Part shown: one piece after another, positions 1 to 9,987 of the stretch
How positions within the stretch are numbered: the first letter of the stretch is position 1
How the letters are laid out: each line of letters begins with the position of its first letter
Position numbers and translations under genes: made by a program
Assembly (NCBI GenBank): GCA_021399435.1
Contig: JAJTUP010000110.1
Coordinates: forward strand, 116,256-180,255
Length of the DNA: 64,000 nt
Source of the DNA: Diaporthe sp. PMI_573
Lineage: Eukaryota; Ascomycota; Sordariomycetes; Diaporthales; Diaporthaceae
Direction: 5' to 3'
Notes under the pieces: model-generated
The model's input: only the letters and a program-made list of their open reading frames with translations
What the model was told of the DNA's origin: nothing
The model's database searches: none

Positions 1-669
1 GAGAGACAGTCCACGTCTGCAAAACTAGGTACTTCGAACGCATCGGCTTTAGCAAGCACGTCAAGCAGCCGGCAGCTATACCATTGCTTCATGTGCTTCA
101 TTTTGGCCGGATCCTTACGGCCAGAGTTTCCCGCGCAAAACCCGTCGTAAAGTTGAGTGAGGCCACGGTGACAGCGTGCGAGACTGTCCCCTTTCGTGAT
201 GGCCGTGGCTACGCTGCAAGAAAGAACAAACACATTAGCGACGTGATTCGGAAGCTCCGCCGGGATTGCACAAGCCTTACTCGTCTGTGTTTACCCAAGT
301 ACCTTGCAGGTTGGCCAGTCCGCCGAGCGCAAACCAGGACTCGTCGTTCCAAGGCGCCAAAGTTAGCCCCACGGCTTTGCCGAAAAGAGAACGGTCGACA
401 AGTTTTGCAGCAACAACTGCGACAACTCCCAGAAGAGCATCCTTTTGGTCTGCTGCGAGCTTGAATCCTACCACGTTGTGGCAGAGCTGAAGAAGGGCCC
501 CTTTTGATGACATAAGGGTGTCTCGGCTCTCTTTTCCGACCCTCTTGTCTAGCGTTTCCCGCAAATGGGCTGTCAGTTTACAAAAATGCTTCGACGAATA
601 TGGTTCCCTCATTAGTGCATGGGCGAGATACTTGTTTAGAACAATCAGCAGCACCTGCAAAAAAAGCAA
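1..669 (-). CDS. Unassigned coding stretch running off the left edge
   Basis: The minus strand is open from 669 down to about 285. After a +1 frame change it stays open to the edge of the window, so the gene probably continues outside. The second half has amino-acid use typical of a real protein (for example KMKHMKQWYSCRLLDVL at about 50-120). The frame change near 285 may be an unrecognised intron or a frameshift; no good GT..AG pair restores the frame. The pogo element at 713 begins just upstream of the possible start, so the 5' end may have been displaced by that insertion. I do not recognise the family. The plus-strand ORF over the same bases looks like an antisense shadow. Confidence 0.3.
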
Positions 670-712
670 TGTTAGTTTTTACAACTCTTAATGCCGGAAC
701 GCTGCCTCGGTA

Positions 713-755
713 ACGTCCCCGGCCCGGCTTCCGCCCCCCCCCTGATTCCGCCCCC
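713..755 (+). repeat. Left terminal inverted repeat of pogo element 1
   Basis: Forty-three bases beginning ACGTCCCCGGCCCGGC and ending in a C-rich run. They match the reverse complement of 2521-2563 at every position, including a nine-base homopolymer. A TA precedes it. Confidence 0.95.
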
Positions 756-760
756 TTCCC

Positions 761-2402
761 TCACGACCGCCCCCTTCGCCTCGTCGCCGACGACGCCGCC
801 ACCACGATAGTTGACCTCGCTTCCGATGGTGTTTCCGACTCTTCTGAAGCGTCGCTTTCTTCTGATACCACCCCCGCTTCAATCTGAGTCCTCCGAATGG
901 CCTCGATATCGGCGAAAAGTTCATTCGGGTCAAGTTGAACCTTCTTCCTTCGGACTACCCTACTGGCTTCAATCTGGGCTTCCAACTCTCGGGCTTTTTG
1001 TGAGGACATCGTCAGATCGACGTCTATCTGGTCCCAACTTTTGAGGATTTTCCTGAAGAGGAGTCGTGATGTGGGGCTGAGATTCTTCTGACGGGCATAC
1101 CGAGCCACCATACCCCTTAGGTCTTGAGATCGCTTAGGGGTCGCAAAAATGGTCCCTCGAGGCCGACAAAAACACTTATCAGTGCAGAAATGGCTGCTGG
1201 AGCTATTGGTACCGCCAGATTCCAACGATCTCGCTTCCTTCTCGCGATTATCGGCGATAAAGTGGCTTCCGAGTGCCCTATGCTTAGACACTGGCCAGAG
1301 ACCAGTCGCCCGCCAGCCAGAACGTATATTTGCTTCCGTCAAAGTGTCAATTCGAGCCTTGTGATAGCAATAAAGAAACCGTTTCTTTGCCACGACTGTT
1401 GACGAATCGTGCCCTCCCTGGTGATCGAGATGCTTCTTAAATGCGAGCTTTAGAGGGCCGAAGATCGCCACATCGAGCGGTTGCAGCATATGCGAAGTAT
1501 GGGCGGGCAAAAAAAACGATATACACCTTATTCGAGAAGCATTCCCACATAAACTCGACCGTTGTATGTGTATGGTGCCCATCGATCACGAGAAGGCGCC
1601 ATTCTAATGGGTCCTCTGGTACTGTTTGAGGAAGGAAGACCTTCCGAAGCCAGTGGATAGCGATAGGTTCCTCCATCCACCCCTTCTTCGTCGCCGTGAA
1701 CTGCCAGCCCTCGTGATCTTCAAGGGCGATAGGAAACCACTGCTGCTGAATGCTGAGTCCCTTAAAAATAACGAGTGGGACGAGGAACTTGCCCGTGGCG
1801 GAGATACACTCAAGGAAGGAGGTCCACGCTCTCGAATTAAAGTCCTTCTGAAGAAGCTGGCTTCCTTCCGAATAGCCGATCGTGAGCGCCTTCTCGGACT
1901 TGCCCTCCATCAGCCCGCCCTCGTCGGCATTCCATCAGTTGGCCGGCTTAATTGCCTTCACGATAGGCAACTGCATGAAGTCAAACCACGACCCAACGTT
2001 CTTTTTGGTAGCTGCCCTTAGCCGTTTAGCCTCAACGCGCTGGTACTTACGGCTTTGGAGGATAGGGTGACGAAGGAGGAAGGCCCTCAGCCACTTCCTT
2101 CCGAGAGGAGCGACCTCCTTCCCCGACGAGGCCATTCGGGCTGCCAGAGCCCTCGTTTCCCAGCGAGTTAACGCATGGCCCAAGCTGCTTTGGTTGATAA
2201 GGAATAGGGCCAATCGATCCTCCTGATCATCAGAAAGAGGCCTCTGAGGTTCGTGAGAAACGCGCTGACTTTGCGCGCCGGCGAGGCGATCGCGAAGTGT
2301 GGAACGGGGGATATGCCAGGTCCTGCAAGCCTGCTTGACGGGCATTCCATCCCTGCACGCAACAAGGGCGTCATGGATCTCGGCTTCCCCATAGGGCTTC
2401 AT
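761..2402 (-). pseudogene. Fot1/pogo transposase, broken by one stop and one frameshift
   Basis: This encoded the DDE transposase of the surrounding element. From the Met at 2402 the order is: a Psq-type helix-turn-helix (IPRSTLRDRL), a CENP-B-type DNA-binding region, then the DDE core. An in-frame TGA near 1926 interrupts the segment before the first catalytic Asp (context WNADEGGLMEG), and translation then continues in the same frame. The second Asp lies in LLVIDGHHTH. A one-base indel in an eight-base T run (coding strand, about 1510-1517) shifts the frame just before LPAHTSHMLQPLDVAIFG, which carries the third Asp. The tail runs to 761 and ends in Arg/Ser-rich sequence. The earlier Met at 2819 is rejected because it would extend through the right TIR. 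Confidence 0.9.
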
Positions 2403-2520
2403 GATGACTAGGTTGATGCTTGGAAGAAGTTTGGTGACCAGAAAAAATTCTCTCGGAAAGATATGGTTGAGTTTATATAGGGTGGGGGCAGACGCGTACA
2501 CGCGTGAACGCGGATGTGGG

Positions 2521-2563
2521 GGGGGCGGAATCAGGGGGGGGGCGGAAGCCGGGCCGGGGACGT
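2521..2563 (-). repeat. Right terminal inverted repeat of pogo element 1
   Basis: Exact reverse complement of 713-755, followed by TA at 2564-2565. It defines the 5' side of the transposase transcript. Confidence 0.95.
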
Positions 2564-2860
2564 TACTTGCCGTATCCAGAAAGGTCTCTTCATATTGTAC
2601 ATCTTTGGCCAACTCCCATTTATGCGTACATGAGAAAGAGTGCCGCCCTCGATCTGCGTAGCTTATTTCGCGCAGCAGGTTCACGTCAGAGAGCAGTCCA
2701 GCAGTTCGTTTGGGCTGGCATAGCGGATTGCCGTCGAGATTGCGGATGTCGCACAAAGCCCGGGATTCCCTGACACCCCCATCCTCGACTTCACGTTTCA
2801 TTCGCACCTGGGCAAGCAAACGGGAGGTAAAAACAGCCCTTCTGTCAAAATAAATTAAAA

Positions 2861-3343
2861 TTAATAGCTTGCACCTATTTCTTCGTGGCCCTCTTCATTG
2901 TTGCATAGCAGTGGTGTATCATGAATATCATGAATGTTATGCCTCTGCTGAAAGCCATAACTCGCTTCAGACGGCAAGGGAAGGCAGGAAGACTGTATCT
3001 GGAAGCCTTTCTCGAGCAGGCGGAGTATGATACAAGCTTGCCTCGTAGGATCGAGGCTAATATAAGCAAGAGGTCTCGGCAAAGAAGGCCGGTTGATTTC
3101 GAAAGATACCTTTGCAAGAGGCGTTGTTGGGGTCCAGTGGGGATCCCGTTTCAAATCTTGCTGTGGGACACTGTTATTAAAGCTTGCCCAGATGGTGACG
3201 ATGCCATCGAGACCGGAAAATGCTGTAAGTTGAGAATTTTGCAGTGAGGTCACCGTAACGCGGATGCCCGCCACTGGAAGTTCGTCGCTATCAAGTATTC
3301 GGCAGAGGACAGCGGTCATATTGTATTGGAATTTCAAGGACAA
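2861..3343 (-). CDS. Small hypothetical protein, possibly transthyretin/HIUase-like fold
   Basis: A single open frame of 160 residues. The second Met, at 3319, gives the more natural start (MTAVLCRILDSDELPVAG). The pattern of a short beta-strand, a proline turn and a following strand ending SGLDGIVTIW resembles the N-terminus of transthyretin-like / hydroxyisourate hydrolase-type fungal proteins, as does a later WTPTTPLAKVSFEI segment. The C-terminal 50 residues do not resemble that family, and the diagnostic C-terminal tetrapeptide is absent, so enzymatic function is not supported. It lies about 300 bp from pogo element 1. It could be a diverged gene or a remnant. Confidence 0.35.
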   Translation of the reverse strand: MSLKFQYNMTAVLCRILDSDELPVAGIRVTVTSLQNSQLTAFSGLDGIVTIWASFNNSVPQQDLKRDPHWTPTTPLAKVSFEINRPSLPRPLAYISLDPTRQACIILRLLEKGFQIQSSCLPLPSEASYGFQQRHNIHDIHDTPLLCNNEEGHEEIGASY

Positions 3344-5370
3344 TATCTAGAAATGGAACAGCAACAGATTCCCAACCATAAGTCTAACATAGCTTTATAT
3401 GGTAGCTGGATGCTACAGTAACGCATAAAGTCCAGTATTAGAAGCAGAAATGCGAATGCCTATGATGCGGTTTAAGTCTTGAAGCTACCTTTGCAAAGTA
3501 CAAGAATACCCCGCATCGGCCTTTGTGAGGATACGAAAAGTACTGCCTCTTACTGTGAAACAGCCATAAGGCGAACATTATGCAGTACTAGTGGAATGTA
3601 CAATAAATATACTGTATTTAAGGAAATCGGATATTTGCGCACACATAATGGATGCCGCGCACCTTTACTGAGTAAGCGCTACTGCAGCCAATCTGAGCCT
3701 CCCATTTGAGACCCCTTCAACCAAAACCAGCGTGGAAATGCCCTCTCGGGGCCCTGGAAGCTATTCGTGTAAGCCTACTATTAGGCTAGTCTGCGCATCC
3801 AGTATACTACGGGACCGCCGATCCGGGGCCCGTGCAATCTCGAAGAATCGATAGCCCTGCTGCATTTGGGAAACTACGAGCTATCCCCAAAGAAGTCCAC
3901 TGCAAGCGGATAAGGCTTTTTACACCTTGTTAATAGACAATTTCGATTCGGTCCTGGCATTAAAATTAACTGCAGCCGCAGCTGATGGAGAAGCAGGGCA
4001 AAATGGGCTGCCCAGGGTTATTTTGTATCGTCACCAATAAATTCAATATTGCCAAGCCTTCATTATTACCGGCTTCATCGGGTGGCCAAGCTCGTTTGTT
4101 TTCATCGTTAACCTGTGTGAAATTCCCGTTGGTGTGTATCTGGGGTAACTTTTAAAGTAACCTGAACTGTGACAGACGAGCGAATCAATCTTGGTGTCCG
4201 GGTTTTCTTGTGGTACTAGTTATCCTTTTTGAATATCGGCTCGACTGAATTAGAGTCTTGTCGGGTCAGCCATCCCTCGCAACAGACCGTGCACCAGCCA
4301 TATTCGTCCAAAATAGGGTAGCAATTGTCGAAGAGAAATGCGCCCCATATCTTCTTTCTATAGAATGGGTATTTTTTTACGAAGGCTCGGTAAACTTTCA
4401 CCTTTTTCCATATGTACCAGAGCAATAGAATGCCGGTGAGTGTTGTGGAGTTCCAAATGCTTTGGATCCAAGCCTTGTGGTGAAATTCTCCTAAGCAGTA
4501 GAGGCTTGGCAAGGTCATACGTTGCTGGGGTCAGTAGATGTGACCATGATGATTCTACGAGGCAGCTCGTGAACTGAGGCTCTTGAAAGGGAGAAGTGGC
4601 GGACTTAAATAACCTGCCTACATCTAGAAACAAGTGGAGAAATTACTTGACGCAAAACGCAAAACGCAAAACGATGTTTAGATTTGTAACCTATTCCACG
4701 AACTTAGAAACTTCTAAGGTTGCAAGCAGCCAATAAGCATTCCGTTTACCTGATCCCAGAACGGAATACTGAAAATTGTATTTGAAATCCGACTATGAAT
4801 GTTGTGCTGTAGAACTAAAGAGAAGTCCACATTCTGTTGTCATTTCTAGCAGGCTGAAGTTGTTGACAGCTCGCTGCTCTAGCTACGCTTATGATGCGCA
4901 GCAACCTCCTTTCTGAGTGGTTTTAGGAAGGGATCTAGTATATGGTAGAGGTCTTCCTCCGTGATGCGTAAATCCCAACCGAGCAGGAATAGGAGTTGCC
5001 TTTAGATGTCAAGCTCTTTTAGCTTGGGTAAGGGACTTGTTGGTACTTCACTACAATAAATACGTATGTCGCTACAATAAATCGACAGGGACCCCCAAAG
5101 ACTTCTACTAGCCCTTGCTGTTTGCGTCTCACTTTCGTTCTAATGAGGCTGTTTGGTGGTCGTCAGCGCATTAGACGCTCGAGTGATGAAGTTGTCAATG
5201 GCACGTTGAGGTGGTGTAAGAGGAGATGGGAACCAGCGCTGCAGAATCGTTTGCATGTCAACCGGAGGTTTTTGATACCCTGGATACCAGAGACAGGGAA
5301 TATTGAATATACTACATCTCTCGAAAGTACACATCCAAACCAGAAATAGTTTCACATTTGCCGACTTGAA
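3344..5370. other. About 2 kb without a supported gene
   Basis: Only short, overlapping open frames are present. The minus-strand frame at 4216-4518 (100 residues, with a hydrophobic stretch TGILLLWYIW) is the only one with protein-like composition, and it has no recognisable family or support. The rest is moderately AT-rich sequence with no inverted repeats, RNA gene or tandem array that I can see. Confidence 0.5.
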
Positions 5371-6074
5371 TCAATCCACGGCGGTCCTCGTCAACTCCTC
5401 CAAAACTCCTGCAAAGGTCTGGACAAGATCAATAGGCCCTAGATCGTGAGTTTCGTCCGGGTAGACATGTGTCCATTTCTCTGTGCTTGAACTGTCTGAG
5501 TATAACTTTCCTAGCTCGGTGCTGGACAGCCATTCCCGTACAATCGAAAATTCCTGCATGCTCGTACCAAAGCGATATACAATCTGCTCCAGGCCTTGAA
5601 AGGCTGAGACGTTTGGGGGGCTGACTGTCAAACACACTTACCGCAGCCAGAGACAAATTTTCTGCATGCTCTGATGCAGCCACATCAGCTGCGAAGCTCT
5701 TTCGCGCTACAGAGGACATCCAAGTCAACATCGACTACCAATCCCGCATACAGCGAATTCTGTGTTGTGCACTGGCTCAGCTGCACAGAAAATCCACATC
5801 ACTGGACCCGATCAGGCAAAAGTTCCAACATGCGAAGAACAGAATTACTCACTATATTCACATTGGTCACAAAGTGGGCGACAATCCTCGACTGCTTTGC
5901 GTCTTCTGCGGGCGTATCCCAGGACCAGGTCACAGGGCTCTTCTGCGTGTTGGACTCCTTATCGATGTAAGTTTGTTCGGCAACACAGCGAATCCAGCCA
6001 CAACACTCACCTGTCCTAGCTGGGAGAGAGCTTCCACGGTCGACGTTCAACTGGCCTCCAGAATACCCCCCCAA
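5371..6074 (-). other. Possible unassigned minus-strand gene fragments
   Basis: Three minus-strand frames (5371-5637, 5429-5731 and 5799-6074) have protein-like composition, and a good donor (GTGAGT) lies near 6018. I could not join them into one model or recognise a family. A short basic stretch with two Cys near 5830-5900 recalls a zinc-cluster motif but lacks its spacing. Treat this as coding potential only. Confidence 0.2.
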
Positions 6075-6289
6075 AACAAAACCTTCTGGGCACAGGTTGA
6101 GCAGCTCACCATACCCGTTAACCGTTTACTTGCATCAATACTTTGTATGCGGCGGGCCTTACTTTTTGGTTCCAGCCAGTTATATACAAACCGGCTAATT
6201 GTATGCAGTTACGCATTCGTTTTGCGACGAAACTTCGATTTTCAGACCCCAGCCAAAACCCCTCGACATGGCTGGTGGTTGTTTATCAA

Positions 6290-7905
6290 GATACCGCAGT
6301 ACACAGGCTAGAACAGCCTCCGAGCCTGAAAGCGTGCGCACCACCTCTGAGACTGGCGGCCTTAACTCGACAACCGCTTCAGCTAAAGACGCTGAAACCC
6401 TAGCACTGCTACTTTCATTCCTATCGCCAGACCACAACCTAACCCAAGACTTCCTCGCCGCGGAGGTTCGCGTCGTAAACGCTGGACGGTTCATGGCAAC
6501 ACTGAAGAGGTAGATGCAAACATTGCAGGCCTTTCACCAGACCTTAGTCGTCTCCTCTCTGATGATGACTCACTTGGCCGTGCCCTCGACATGCTTTCGA
6601 GGAGCATCTTGAACAAGTCCGGCCAAGCTTACATGTTAGACAAGGAGGCCGCAAGCGGTATCCGGCGGAATCGTTCCGCGGAGGAAACAGTCTTCTGGAA
6701 ATGCCAGGCGTTGATCACAGCGTACAGAGCTATTCCATGGAAATACATTGAATCCAGGTTTGTGTTTAGCTTTTGGCTTAAAAGCAACTGATTTTGCTAA
6801 CAAAGGACATAGTAACATAAATGTATCGACGATACTGCCGCACCTCCGCTACACTGTATCATCTTACAAGGACTGCTTTGAAAGGTCGGGCTCTAATACC
6901 AGGGCCGACATTGCGCTTACTTTGCTTGAATCAGCCCGATTTCCAACCATGTCATGGAAACGTTTCGCAGGGTATCAAGCAGAAGTTGCCGCACGTGGTA
7001 TACAAGATGTGTTGGAAGGCAGCACTTCGGGCCCGTCGGAGGCCCGGTGAGGGGCACCGTAGTATCGGCGAAAGGCACCGCAGCACCGCTCAGGCCCATA
7101 CGGCGCCCAAGTCAGGGCTGAGCCTCGCTCAGGCCAGCGTGCATCGAGATCCATGAGGGATGGGCAGGTCAGGTTATAAGATGGGTGGCTAGACGCACTG
7201 GAATCACAATGTAGTTAGGCATCGTAACATAGCACGGAATGTTCAGATCCTGATCTGCCCTCAAGCAATCTTTGCACAGCATCTTCCCCTGACCTCTCGA
7301 CAAGATGGTATTTATCTTGTTGTCTTGCATCAGTACAATCCCTGATTCTCCGACTGGACGGCAAGCAAGACGCCGCTGTCGAGGTTCTCGATATTGTCTC
7401 CAATAAAGACAAGATGCGAGAGCAAGATCAGAGGACAAATTCGGCTATTGCGCATCGGACAATCCAGCGGGCTCTCAATCTCATCCAGGTTGAAGATCTA
7501 TCTCAAGCTGAGGAACATTTGCAGAGATTGCGTCCCTTCGATAACGAATCTTCGCTTATGAGCAAGCTGTGGATTTTCGCAAGAGGATGGTTCTCGGCAG
7601 AATCATGCGTTACCAGGGCAGGTTTTCAGAGTCATACAACCATCTCAGACTCGCTCATGATATGATCGAGGAGCCTCGAGGCCTTCATTTCGACGAAGAC
7701 CGCCGTGATCTGGCATGCGAATTTGCTGACACTTTACGCGAACTTGGGAATCTTGAACTTGCGTCGTCCTCCGCCTGGAAATCGCCTCAACCAAGGAGAC
7801 AGTCTTTTCGCGGAAGGCCTACGCCACGTTTTGGCTGTTTCTCCTGTTCATCGAGCTTGCTTCGTACGCAGGGTTGCTCTTTTCTCTGCCCAGCTTTCGC
7901 GCGAC
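6290..7905 (+). pseudogene. NLR-type (NB-ARC/TPR) gene remnant, interrupted by a repeat
   Basis: This is the C-terminal half of a fungal NLR/STAND-like protein, a class of intracellular signalling NTPases with repeat domains. The winged-helix part after the NTPase reads LALLLSFLSPDH (about 6390-6435). A frame change near 6460 leads to SRRKRWTVHG, then FWKCQALITAYRAIPWKYIES (about 6690-6755), a motif string seen in this family. TPR-like sequence follows: RTIQRALNLIQVEDLSQAEE (about 7455-7520) and RMVLGRIMRYQGRFSESYNH (about 7585-7645). Between about 7030 and 7310 the frame is replaced by a dispersed repeat also present at 10.4 kb. At least two further frame changes (near 7570 and 7770) confirm decay. 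The NB-ARC P-loop part was not found upstream. Confidence 0.6.
7062..7302 (+). repeat. Dispersed repeat, copy 1, inside the NLR remnant
   Basis: About 240 bp nearly identical to 10412-10657, beginning ATCGGCGAAAGGCACCGCAG. Differences are a few single bases and small indels near the 3' end. It has no ORF and no evident terminal inverted repeats. It could be a solo LTR, a SINE or a non-autonomous element; the class is not decided. Confidence 0.85.
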
Positions 7906-8236
7906 TAATTAGTCGGTCAGCGCATTTCTGCAGGACCACGTCGAGTGAATGGTTCACTCATGCAAATATATTTTCCTATTAGCGCAAAGATTGTGTAAAG
8001 TAGAAGGGGCAAGTAAAGAGACCAAGTAGCTTTACCCCTTCAACAAAGTAAATGAAGCTTTTTACCAGCACAAGGTTCTTTTTTTACCGCCTCCGGACAT
8101 ATGGTTTTGGAAATTGAAGGACCTCGCTATGACGCATCTGCCGATAGGATTGGACAATTGTATGGATATTATGACTATAGGATCGTTGTACCAGAAGGCA
8201 GCCAGTCCATTTGTGCGTGGGCGTCTTCATGACTGT

Positions 8237-9365
8237 TTTTTTGATTAACATTTGCCTGGCAATGCTGTGTCGACTCTCTTAGAGTGATTTCCAACCTTTT
8301 CTGGAAGGTGCTTGCTGGCGCCTGTCTTGGAACGAGCTACGTTGAGAGTAGTCGACCGCATCCTGGGCGTTTCTGCTTCTGGAGTGGCACCGGGATGAGT
8401 GGCCTCTCTGGCGTTTTCCTTGGCAAATTTTAGGAGCTTGTCTCCTTCGCTCGCAGGGAGCCATCGTATTGCCACTATGTTTCCGCGTTTGCGCATTTCT
8501 CCGACAGCCTCATAGACGTGGCGGGTATGCTGTTGGCCAGACTGCTGTCGAGGTTGCCGAAGGGTGAGAACGGCCGCTTTGTTGTTGGTTGATAGCACGA
8601 TACTGCTAGATCTGAGCATTGGTAGCGTGCTCAAAGCGCGTTCCATCGCTGCCAGCTCTCCGGAGTATGGGTTCTGTTCCGATCTTGCGCCAAGCGTAGA
8701 GGAAAAGGTCCCAAGCTGTGGGCTGCCATAGACGGACGCGGGCAGCGAGACAGCTCCCCCAATTCCCACCACGCCGTTTCGTGCTGAGCTGCTTACGGCG
8801 ATGCGCACATCGTAGTTGTCCGCTGACTGCGTCGCTGTCAAGTCCTCAGTAATGGTCTGTATGCGTTCCTCCCATGGCGATAGCGTGAACGGGTTGATGA
8901 TTTCTAACTTCTCCATTGCTATGCCTTTCAGTGCGTCTGCCACCTGGTATAGCGGCGAGCGGTGTCGTTTTCTGAACTTCCGCATTCGAGACGTGTTTCT
9001 GCGTAGTGGATTGGTATCTGGCAGGGTGTGAATGTCGGTCCACAGCTTGATGGCCTGCCTCCAGAACCGGTCTCGTGCGCTGGCGATGTGAGCCTCCGCT
9101 TCTGCTACACTCGTTGCCACTGTGAGGAAGGTCCCCACGATCGCTTGCGCCGCCGTTCTCTGGACCCTGTTGATGGGTCCCACGAGTTTGTCCTTGTATC
9201 CGTGCATCCATACACTGGAGGCGTAGTCCACCACCGGGGCGACTGTGCATGTAAACAGCTGCCGCGCCGTGGATGGGGACAGGCCTCGGAGTCTCCGCAG
9301 TTCCATTGCTGCCTCCAAGCCCTTGGACGCAGCCCTCGAAATGTGTTGTTTAAACTTCAGCTTCG
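8237..9365 (-). mobile_element. 5'-truncated Tad-type LINE
   Basis: The 3' end of a non-LTR retrotransposon. The coding frame ends at 8245 and is followed at once by a short A run (coding strand, about 8237-8243), as expected for a LINE tail. Only the last part of the reverse transcriptase and the RNase H remain. Similarity stops near 9365, where an unrelated sequence begins, as expected of 5' truncation during target-primed insertion. Confidence 0.8.
8245..9365 (-). pseudogene. LINE ORF2 fragment: end of reverse transcriptase plus RNase H
   Basis: Translation begins in the RT thumb region (DAKLKFKQHISRAASKGLEA, just upstream of the first Met at 9318). It continues through LFTCTVAPVVDYASSVW and the HIASARDRFWRQAIKLWTD connection typical of Tad1-like elements. 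An RNase H domain follows (about 8330-8860): YDVRIAVSSS, then the conserved Glu in SGELAAMERAL, then STNNKAAVLTL. In many RNase H enzymes the last block starts with Asp; here it is Thr-Asn-Asn, so nuclease activity is doubtful. The endonuclease, the RT catalytic YADD block and the 5' ORF are all missing, so this copy cannot move on its own. Confidence 0.85.
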
Positions 9366-9545
9366 CATCCGATCTCCTTGCGCCCGACAGCGTCCTGGGG
9401 GAAGACCCAGCCGCGGCTGAGCTTGGCCTCCCTCTGCTCCATCAGCAGGGGCTGGGGCATCCACGTGTGGTCCTTGATAGTGTATGTGATAGCCTGTAAG
9501 ATTCTTTCTCCCTCCGAGTCAGGGAGCACTCCTAGCTCTCCCAGG
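9366..9545 (-). other. Unassigned coding-like segment at the LINE 5' junction
   Basis: Immediately upstream of the LINE (minus strand) an open frame of about 60 codons reads through GERILQAITYTIKDHTWMPQ and LSRGWVFPQDAVGRKEIG. It is not LINE sequence and I do not recognise it. It may be part of the gene into which the LINE inserted; no continuation was found beyond 8237. Confidence 0.3.
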
Positions 9546-9558
9546 TGGAAGCACCGTC

Positions 9559-9987
9559 GTGGTTCTAGCCAAGTCGACTATGCAGCGCCCCGGCACAGCC
9601 GGCAACATTATGATCCCATGCGGCATTACTCTCCCAAGTGGCTATATTCTCCCAGAGGACAATGTTTTCCCTCGCGGAATTACTCTCCCAAAGGACTCTT
9701 TGGCAGTCGGAGACGAAGCTCTCCCAGATCAGGCTTATGTGGTGGCCGCGGGCGGGAGTCTCCCGGGCTCCATTACTCTCCCAAGCGGTATTAAACTCCC
9801 AGTCGGAATTACTCTCCCATCGGTCACCACTCTCCCAGCTGGCTGCATTCTCCCAGTTGGCAATACTCTCCCAGGGGGCATGTTGTTCCCTGCGGACACT
9901 GTTGCGCCTCAGGTCTGGAAATTTAGATGCTGGTTTTTTCTCCCAAGAACTGTGCCGTTTTTCTTCGTTATTCCTTTGGTTATATAG
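9559..9987 (+). CDS. Hexapeptide-repeat ORF (GxxLPx)
   Basis: An open frame of 142 residues. Its central part is about 15 units of six residues following Gly-x-x-Leu-Pro-x (GITLPS, GYILPE, GITLPK, SITLPS, GIKLPV, GITLPS, GCILPV, GNTLPG and similar). It results from an 18-bp tandem repeat, so all six frames repeat; this is the longest and most regular reading. The C-terminus (CWFFLPRTVPFFFVIPLVI) is strongly hydrophobic, perhaps a membrane anchor. There is no obvious signal peptide at the Met. Whether it is translated is unknown; it could be a minisatellite that happens to be open. Confidence 0.35.
   Translation: MVLAKSTMQRPGTAGNIMIPCGITLPSGYILPEDNVFPRGITLPKDSLAVGDEALPDQAYVVAAGGSLPGSITLPSGIKLPVGITLPSVTTLPAGCILPVGNTLPGGMLFPADTVAPQVWKFRCWFFLPRTVPFFFVIPLVI
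9594..9905 (+). repeat. 18-bp degenerate tandem repeat (minisatellite)
   Basis: About 16 diverged units built on GGCATTACTCTCCCAAGT. The CTCCCA core recurs at 18-base spacing nearly throughout, with some units reduced to CTCCCG or TTCCCT. Confidence 0.8.

Larger units (their letters stand above)
713..2563 (-). mobile_element. Fot1/pogo-like DNA transposon with perfect 43-bp TIRs
   Basis: A 1,851-bp element of the Tc1/mariner superfamily, Fot1/pogo branch. Its ends are perfect inverted repeats starting ACGTCCCCGGCC, and each is flanked outside by the dinucleotide TA (711-712 and 2564-2565), the target duplication this superfamily makes. The transposase lies inside on the minus strand. Perfect ends suggest recent movement, yet the transposase is broken, so this copy would need an enzyme supplied by another element. 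Confidence 0.93.

Noticed and set aside
688..933. Arg/Gly-rich minus-strand ORF over the pogo end.
   Set aside because: The composition comes from the GC-rich terminal repeat and the transposase C-terminus in another frame.
5800..5960. Possible Zn(II)2Cys6 transcription factor start on the minus strand (RRRRKAVEDCRPLCDQC).
   Set aside because: Only part of the Cys spacing is present, there is no start or downstream domain, and the frame ends quickly.
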